Positions 17,052 through 26,000 of a DNA stretch of 37,385 nucleotides are shown here, one piece after another. Position 1 is the first letter of the stretch; the number at the start of each line of letters is the position of its first letter. Below the pieces are notes generated by a model. The model had not been told where the DNA came from. It ran no database searches and saw only the letters and a list, made by a program, of their open reading frames with translations. The translations under genes and the position numbers were made by a program. This stretch comes from an uncultured Verrucomicrobia subdivision 3 bacterium (GTDB taxonomy: Bacteria; Verrucomicrobiota; Verrucomicrobiia; Limisphaerales; UBA11358): contig CAIXUZ010000075.1 in NCBI GenBank assembly GCA_903922735.1, positions 1 through 37,385 of the forward strand. The letters run 5' to 3'.

Positions 17052-20000
17052 AAATTCGTCGCCGCATAGTTCGTATCCGTTGGCGTGAAGGTCACCTGCA
17101 ACGTGTTCGTTCCCGCCGGCAGCACCGTCCCGTTCGTCGGATTGTAATTGTAACTGCCTAGGATACTGGCGCTCGCCGCATTCTGGTTCGTTCCCAGCGC
17201 CGTCCCGTAGCCGATGCTCGCCGGATTGGTCCACACAATCGTGTATAATCCATGGTTCACCATCAGCTGCCCGTTGCTGTAGCTGATGCTGTAGTTCGTC
17301 AAGCCGCTCCCCAGCGCGTTCGTCGCCGTGATCGCATATATGCCCACCGGGGCGGCGGGGGCTGTCCCGTCGCTGGTTAGCGTCACATTCGTCACCACGT
17401 TCCCGTTCACCAAGCCGCTGCTCGTATATTCTCCGCCGCTAAATGTCAGCGCCGTGTTGTACGCCTTATTGGTCGAATTCACCGTGATCACCAGTGACGC
17501 GGGAGTCACCACCAGCAATGCGCTCAAATTCGTCGCCGAATAGTTCGTGTCCGTCGGCGTGAAGGTCACGTGCAGCGTGTTCGTCCCCGCCGCCAGCACC
17601 GTCCCGTTCGTCGGACTGTAGACGAAAATTCCTGCCACGCTCGCGCTTGCCGCATTCTGGTTCGTCCCCAGTGCCGTTCCGTAGCCGATGCTCGCCGGAT
17701 TCGTCCACGCAATTGTGTAAACTCCCTGGCACACCGTCAATTGCCCGTTGCTATAGCTGATGCTGTAGTTCGTCAACCCACTCCCCAGCGCATTCGTCGC
17801 CGTGATCGCATACACTCCCACCGGCGCCAGGTTCGACGCGCCACTGCTCGCCAGCGTCACGTTCGTCACCACGTTCCCGTTCACCAAACCGCTGCTTGTA
17901 AATTCTCCGCCGCCAACCACCAGCGCCGTGTTGTACGCCTTGTTCGTCGAGTTCGCCGTGATCACCAGCAACGCCGGGTTCACTGTTACATTCACATTGG
18001 TGCTCGCGAGGGTGTAATTCGTTGTGTCATTCGGTGTGAAATTCACCGTCACATTCGTGATCCCGGCGTTCGGCACATTCGTGGCCGATACCAAGGCAAA
18101 GCCGCCCAATACCGACGCTTGGTTGTTCGCATTCGTCGCCACGCTTCCCGCCAGGCTAACATTTGTCAGCGTCTCTCCGTAGGTGATTGTGCTTGCCGCC
18201 ACGGTCAGCACTGGCGTGGCCGGATTCACCACGTTGCCGCTGACGCTGCTGACATTGGTTATGCTGGCGGCTCCCGCGCTGGTCACCACCACGATGTTTG
18301 AGGCGTTGTAGCTTCCGGCCGTCGCCGTTGCGGATAGCCGGAGATACACCGTCCCGCTCGCGCTGCCGCCGTTATTGGGGATCACGGCCGTGACGCCATA
18401 ACCGCTGCCATTGGTCGACACTTCAAACCCGGGCGCCGCCGTGTTTGTGATGTCCGACGTCAGGTTCGCCCCTGTCACCGGGAAACTCTGCGCCACCGAC
18501 GCCAAACCGTAGGTCGTAATGAAATTCGTGAACGTCGCCGAACCGCTGATCGTCGGGAGAATCAATCCTCCTGGCACCAGCAGGCTGCCGGGGCCGGTGA
18601 TGAACGGGGCGGCGGTGGTGCTGTTGTAAACCCCCGCCGGCAGGCTCACGCCGTTCGTCACGAAGCCGGCCACCGGATTCGTCACCGAGAAGCTCAGGTT
18701 CAACACTGCACCGCCGGCCACGCTCACCGTCGAGTTGGTGGCCAGAGTGGGTTGGAGAATCCGCAACGTGCCGGCGGTGACGGTGGTGTCGCCGCTGTAA
18801 TTGTTCGGGCCCAAGAGCGTCAGCGTGCCGCTGCCCATCTTGGTCAACCCGCCGCCGGGACTGACAGGATCTTCCAGTAGCGGTAACCGGTTCGTGACCG
18901 TGAAGCCGACGCTGTCGATGACGGCTCCGTTGGTCTGCACATAAACGGCCGCATTGATCGCGGCGCTGTTGGTGTTGAACAAGTTGCCATTGGCACCCGC
19001 CGCCAAGGTGCCGCCATTGAAGTTAAACCGGGAATTAACCCCACCCAATATGATCGAGGAAACATTCGTCAACACCCCGCCGCCAAACAACGTCACAAGA
19101 TTGTTCGTGGCCGCAGCATTGTTGCCAATGGTGAGGGTCGTATTATTCAATTTCCACAGCGAAGTGCTCGCGCCACCGCCAATGCTCACATAGTTATTGT
19201 TACAGTTGGTGGTAATTCCGATCGTGCTACTGCCAGAGCTGAACACCTGTCCACTGTTCGTAATGATCAACGCGTTGCCAATGCAATTTATGTCTAATGT
19301 GGCATTGACGCCACCGATAGAAAGTAAACTCACATTTGTAATGATGCCACCCTCGTCGACCCGCACCGTATTATTCGAGCCGGGGTTGCTGGCAGTTACT
19401 GAACCACCACCAATAGTCATGCTGCCGCTGATGAAAGCCAGGGTGGCTTTGTTGCCGGCACCATCCGCACCCGCTACGACAAGGCTACTATTTAAACCGT
19501 TCCGGCCGACTGAAGCGGCATTTGCAAACAACTGACCACCATTGGTAATGATTAGCGAAGATGCGTAATTCCACAAAAACAATTGGCAATTGGTGATGAC
19601 TCCGCCTTGATCCACCCGGACCCATGAATTGGAAGTGCTGGCATTGCCGATGTAAATACGGTCTCCACCAAAATTCCACATCGCTTTGCGGCCCGCAGCA
19701 TTGGTGCCGGCTAAAATCGCGCTGTTATTATTTCCGTAATTACCAATGGTGCCGCTTTGCTGGCCGCCACCACCAAAACATCTGGTAAAGATTTGGCCAC
19801 CATTGAGGACGGCCAATTGATTATTGACGGAACCTACGCTGTTACCAATGCTGACCGGAGTTGCGGTTCCCGTGGCATTGGTGATAATTATGGTTCCGCC
19901 GTTGACGGTAAACGAGTTATTCGTCGCATTGCCGTTGCCAACGTACAAAGATAATATATTGGTCGAACCACTATTGGCCGGAATAGCGTGCCACCAGGTG

Positions 20001-23000
20001 GCACCCGGATTCACATTGACCTGCACGTTGTTCGTCCCATAGCCAACATTCACAATTGCCGCAGCATTTTGGTTTGTTGCCACATTGCTGAAGATGTTAG
20101 TGCCGCTGTTCAGATTCCAACTGCTGTTCATGTTCCAGCTTGTGTTGGAAGCCAGCAGGATGCTGGCCGCCAGTCCGTTGTAATTCGACGTGGTCAGGGT
20201 GCCGCCGGTAAAATTGAGCATGGAGTTGTTGCCCCCGCCGCATACCACGTTGGTCGCCAATAAGGTTTGAACGGTGAGGTCGCCGCCAGAAGCCAGCGTG
20301 GCTGCACCAGCAATTCCGGCGCCAACCCCGATATTCAGCGTGTTCGCCGGAGAATAGATCACCCCGCCGTTTGCCACCACCAACGTGCCGGCATTAATCG
20401 TGGTGTCGCCCGCGTAGGTGTTTCCGCCATTGAGCGTCAGCGTGCCGGTGCCATTCTTGGTCAACGATCCGCTTCCGGCAATTCCGCTGCCGGAAATAGT
20501 ATAGCTCTTGTTCGTCACATTGACGGTCACGCTGGCCGGGGAAACTGTCACTGCATTGGTCACAAGGATGGGCGACGCACCACTCGCACTGTCATCCAAG
20601 AAAACATTCTTGCCGTCCTGATAATAGAAACCGGCGATACCATCATTCTGCCAGTTAGCTGAGCCATTGATGTCCCAGTTTCCACTTCCCGCCGCCCAAC
20701 TCAATGCGCCGCCGGTGCTGGTCGAGACAATCACCAGGTCAATCGTGGATCGGACGGCATTGGTAATCAGGCTGTAATTCAAATCAGACGCCAGCGCCGG
20801 AACGAAGGTGACATTGCTGATTGTGGTGCCCGAGAGGGCACCGTATTTGATCAGCGGATACTGGCCGTTTGTGATGCCGGCGGCAGTGCGCAGAATGATG
20901 GTCGGGTTGGTGAAGGTGAATGTGTTGAGAACCTGTAGCGGTGCCGTGGCGGCGCTTGGGGTTGCATTGCCAAAATTAATATCTAAAAAACTGCCGGTTC
21001 CGGTTATGAGTCCGTTGCAGAACCACTGACCTCCGGTGTTGAGAATCTGAACGCCATTGGTGGCGCCCGACAAGATGGTGACCGTGCTGTTGGAACAGGA
21101 GCCGCCGGTGGCCCCTATCAGTTCACCCGCATTGATGATCGTCGTGCCCGTGTAATTGTTCGCACCGGAGAGCGTCAGTGTACCGGGGCCATTCTTGGTC
21201 AGCGATCCGCTGCCGCTAATCGCACTGCCGGAGATGATGTAGTTCTTGTTCGTCACATTGACGGTCACGCTGGCCGGGGAAACCGTCACCGCATTGGTCA
21301 CGAAAATGGGCGAGACACCGCTTGCCGTGTCATCCAGGATCACATTTTTGCCGTCCTGATAATAGAAGCCGGCGATGCCGTCATTCTGCCAATTGGCCGA
21401 GGTGTTGCTGTCCCAGTAACCGTTCCCGACCGCCCAGTTCAACGCACCGTTGTTGTTGGTTGAGGCCACCACCAGATCAACGGTGGACCGGACGGCATTG
21501 ATGACAAGACTGCAGCTCAAATTGCCCGCCATTGCCGGCATGAAGATAACATTACTGATAGCGCTGCCACACCGGGCTCCGTATTTGATCAGCGGATACT
21601 GGCCGTTCGTGATGCCGGCGGTGGTGTGCAGAATGATGGTCGGGTTGGTGTGGTTGAAGGTGTTCAGAATTTGCAATGGTGCGGTGGTGGCGCTGGGGGG
21701 CATGCTGCCAAAATCAAAATCCAAATAGCTGCCGGTTCCGGTGGTGAGTCCGTTGCAGAACCACTGACCGCCGGTGGTGAGAATCTGAACGCCGTTGGTG
21801 GCCCCCGCCCAGACCGTGACCGTGCTGTTGGAGCAGGAACCGCCGGAGGAATTGACTAGTTCACCCGCGCTGATGGTCGTATCCCCTGCATAGGTATTTG
21901 TGCCGGCAAGTGTCACCATGGCCGTCCCATTTTTGGCGAGCGCTGCCGACCCGCCTATGTTCGCATTGACGCTGTAACTGGTGAGACTGTTATTGAATGT
22001 CACCAAACCGGGCAAGACCGCGGCTCCGGGCGTGGCGTTGGTGATGCTGGCATTGCCTGCCAGCGTGTCGTCAAAGACCACGTTATCGCCGGCATTGAAG
22101 TTGGTCGCCATAGCGCCGTTGGTCCAGTTCAACACGGACGAGTCCCATTTTCCACTGACATAGCCCTTCCAAGTCAGTCCGAAGGGGCTGCCGCCGGTTC
22201 CCACATGCAGCATCAGGTTGGTTGGATTCACCACCAGCGAAACATTCGGGTAATTGGCGGCCAGCACGAAGGTGCCGGGACCGTTGGTAGCGGGGTAAGT
22301 CATCAGCAGGTAGTCACCGGCAGGAGCCTCGCCAGAAACGAAGATACTGTTGGCATTCGTCAGATAAACGGCGTTGCCGACCACCACCAGATCATTCGTG
22401 CCGCCATAAAGATTGGCAAAGTCGAAGAACAATCGGCCACCGTTCAAGACGAGTTGGTTGGTCAACGTCAGCGTGCCCACGTTATACAATCCGCCTGGGG
22501 CGAGTTTGCCGCCCGTCGCCACTATCACCGCGCCGCCCACCAAGCCCGTGCCCCCAAAAACCGCGTTGCTGGCCACCAAGACCTTGTTGGTGCAAGCTTG
22601 CGCATTGCCGTTCACCAGCAACGTGCCGGCATTGAGGTTCATCGCGCCCGTGAAGGTGTTCGTGCCGGAAAGCGTCAGTGCCCCGCTGCCGTTCTTCGTC
22701 AGCGATCCGCTGCCGGCAATCGCGCTGCCGGAGATGCGGTAGCTCTTATTCGTCAGGTTGACGGTGACACTGGCCGGAGAAACCGTCACCGCATTGGTCA
22801 CGAGGATGGGTGAAACCCCGCTCGCCGTGTCATCCAAGATAACATTCTTACCATCCTGATAATAAAAGCCGGCGATGCCGCCATTCTGCCAGTTAGCCGA
22901 GGAGTTGATATCCCAGAAGCCGTTGCCCGCCGCCCAATTTAAGGCGCCGTTGTTATTGGTCGAGACGACCACCAGATCAATCGTGGACCGGACGGCGTTG

Positions 23001-26000
23001 GTGATGAGGCTGGAGCTTAATATAGTCGATAACGCTGGAATGAAGCTGACATTGCTGATTCTGGTGCCGGCCAGGGCGCCGTATTTGACCAGCGGATATT
23101 GGCCGTTCGTGATGCCGGCGGCGGTGTGCACAATGACCGTCGGGTTGGTGAAGGTGAATGTGTTCAGAACTTGCAGCGGTGCCATGGTGATGCTGGGGGT
23201 GACACTGCCGAAATTGAAATCCAAATAGGTGTTGGTGCGACTCGTCAGGCTACTGCAAATCCATTGGCCATTGGTGCTGAGGATCTGAACACCATTGGTG
23301 GCACCGGTCAAGACTGTGATCGCGCTGTTGGAGCAGGAACCGCCGGTGGCACCCACCAGTTCGCCCGCATTAATGGTCGTCGCGCCGGTGTAGGTGTTTG
23401 TGCCGGACAGCATCAGGGTGCCGGAGCCGGTTTTCACCAGCGGACTGCCGGCGTTAATCTCAGCTACGTTTGCTAAGGTGCCAGACTGGAAATTGAGGGT
23501 GTTGATGTTAACGGCCGAACCCAGATTGTGTCCAAACAGATTCAACGTCCCACCGTTCAGCGTGACGGTGCTGGTATTGGCACCGCCGCCGTCCAGAATA
23601 TCCACCTGCGAGTTCAAGGTGCCGCCGGTGAGGTTGAGTGTGCCAGTGGCGGTGCCGGTGTTGGTCTGGGAGGCGAGCGTAAAACTTCCGCCGTCAAAGA
23701 CCGTGAAGGTACCGCCGCTCAAGTTCAAAGTGCCGTTGGCGGGGCTCGTGCTGGTGCCGCTCTTGGCGGCGATGATGACGTTGGTCACAGTAAAGGTGCC
23801 GCCATCAAAATAGAGCAAGCCAGTTTCACCACCGCTATTCGCCCCATTTTCCACGGCGATGGCCAGAGTGTCGGCGGTCACCGTGGCCAGATGACCACGC
23901 AGATCCAGCGTGCTGGTGGGATTGGCCGAAGTCCCGCTCCCGTTCTTATAGCCGATCCAAATGTCGGCAGCGGGTCCGGTCATGCCCCTGATGTACACGC
24001 TTCCCGGACTGCCAGCAGTCTGAGATGCAAATTTAACTGTGCCCGCCACCTTGCATAGGCCGAGGTTGAAAGTGTCCGCGGTTAATACATTGGTTCCAGC
24101 CCCCAGTATCAACGTGCCGGAGGTGCCGTTATTCTGGGTGGAATTGCCGACTTGTACCGTGGTGGCCGTAACGGAATTGTTGGTGTCCGATAGCGTGAGC
24201 GTAGCACTGGATGACCCGCTGCCACTGCCATACCCGATCCGCAATTCTCCGAGCGGGGAATTGGTGGTGCCAAGCGTGACGCTGCCCAGCTTGGCCAAGT
24301 TTAGCGAGGCACTGTTGCCCTGAGCACTGGTGATGGCCGAACTGACGCCGATGGTGACGTTCTGGACGGCATTGGTGACCAACAACGACCCGCCGCCGGT
24401 CATCGTTGTCGTCGTGAAACTATTGGTGCTGGCGTCCACACCGATGGTGAAGCCGCCGGTGATTGACAGTGTCTGGCCACCGCCCACGGTGACCAGATTG
24501 GTCAGCGCGCTATTGGTGGTGATGACCGTGAGGCTGGTGAGAGTCTGGCTCGCCGAGGAGAAATCGAGCGCACCGGCGGTGGTGCTCGTTCCCAACGTAA
24601 GTGAAGCGGTGGCGGGCAGCGCGTTGTTCGTGAAGCTGCGGAGTGTGCCGGTGGGCACAAAAACATTACCGGAAAAGCTTGCCGGCGCACCGAGCGTGAG
24701 CCGGTTGGTGCCGAGCTTGGTGAAATCGGTGTTCGCCGTGAGCGGCGCATTCAGCGTGGTATCACCGTTGGCGGTGAGGGTCATGGAGCCGTTGAAATGA
24801 TTGAGCGCGCCGTTGGTGAAAATCCACACGCCGTTGGTGGTTGAGATTTGATTCACATTTTGCGTGCCAGTGATCGAGATGTTGTAGGTTCCCCCTGCGC
24901 CAATGAACACCGCGTCGTTGCCCAATGCCGGCCACCCCAGCAAAGGATTTGAGCCGGCGGAACTGGAGGACCAGGTCGCGGTCGAACTATCCCAGTTACC
25001 GCTGGCGGCCTGCAGGCCGGCGGCAGTCGAGGTGTCCCAATACCACGTCTCGGGCAGCACGGTGACGACGACGGCGGCGGTGGCGCTGTTGCTTGCCGCA
25101 TCCGTCGCGGTGTAGAGAAACTGGCCGGTCCCGTAAAAATTCGCCGCTGGTGTGAACTGTGCCGTGTGGCCGTCCGCCAACAGCGTGACGGTGCCGTTGG
25201 TCGCGCCGGTGACGGTGTAGGTCAGGTTGCTCACCGGCGTGGAAGTGTCGGTGACCAGCGTAGTCAGATTCACATTAACGGGGGTGTTTTTGGGAGTAGA
25301 AATACTGCCGTCAGCCGCAACCGGCGGGTCGTTCTGCGGAATCTGCCATTGCGCCAGCGGCGTCAGCGCGGGTGGCACGATGGGTGGAATCTGGCCAAGC
25401 GCGAGCGGCACGAACCATACCGCAATGGTGGTGTTAGTGACGCCGGTGAGATGGATCGCCAGTTTTTTGAAAGAAGTGTTCAAATCCTGCCCGTTCGGAT
25501 CGGGTGAAGTTGGCAGGGGCCGCGCGGCCATGATTTGAAACGTGCCACCACTGCTTAGAATTTTCCCCCAAAGGCGGTTGCTGGACTGGGTCATGGTCAC
25601 ACTGGTGCCGTCCGGTGACAGCGTGACTTGCATGCCGGTGGTTTGGTAGTGCATGAACCACCAAACGTCGGCGTTGGTGCTGGTAATTTCATCTTGCACG
25701 AGCACCTGTTTGCGTTGCGGCCCAAATAACTGGAAACCCCGCCAGGCGCGAGTGATGTTGGTTTCCACCGGCGTTAGATCGATCACGGACAAGGCGCGGG
25801 CGCTGGATTTGCTTTGGAACGTCAGCACCGATGCGACCGGGCCCAGCGCGGTGTCGGGGCCGTTGCCGGGATTAATGACAACGGTATTTTGTCCCTCGGC
25901 CCGCATCCGATAGTAGTCCCAGCGGTTGGTCGCCGACGCGGGATTGGAATCAAAATAGCCGGGTAACGCATAATTGTCCGAGCCGAGATCCCAAGCCCAG

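Noticed and set aside
17570..18301. Long plus-strand frames opposite the giant gene, the longest 243 codons
   Set aside because: They mirror the repetitive coding strand (His/Arg/Val-rich) and have no family features.
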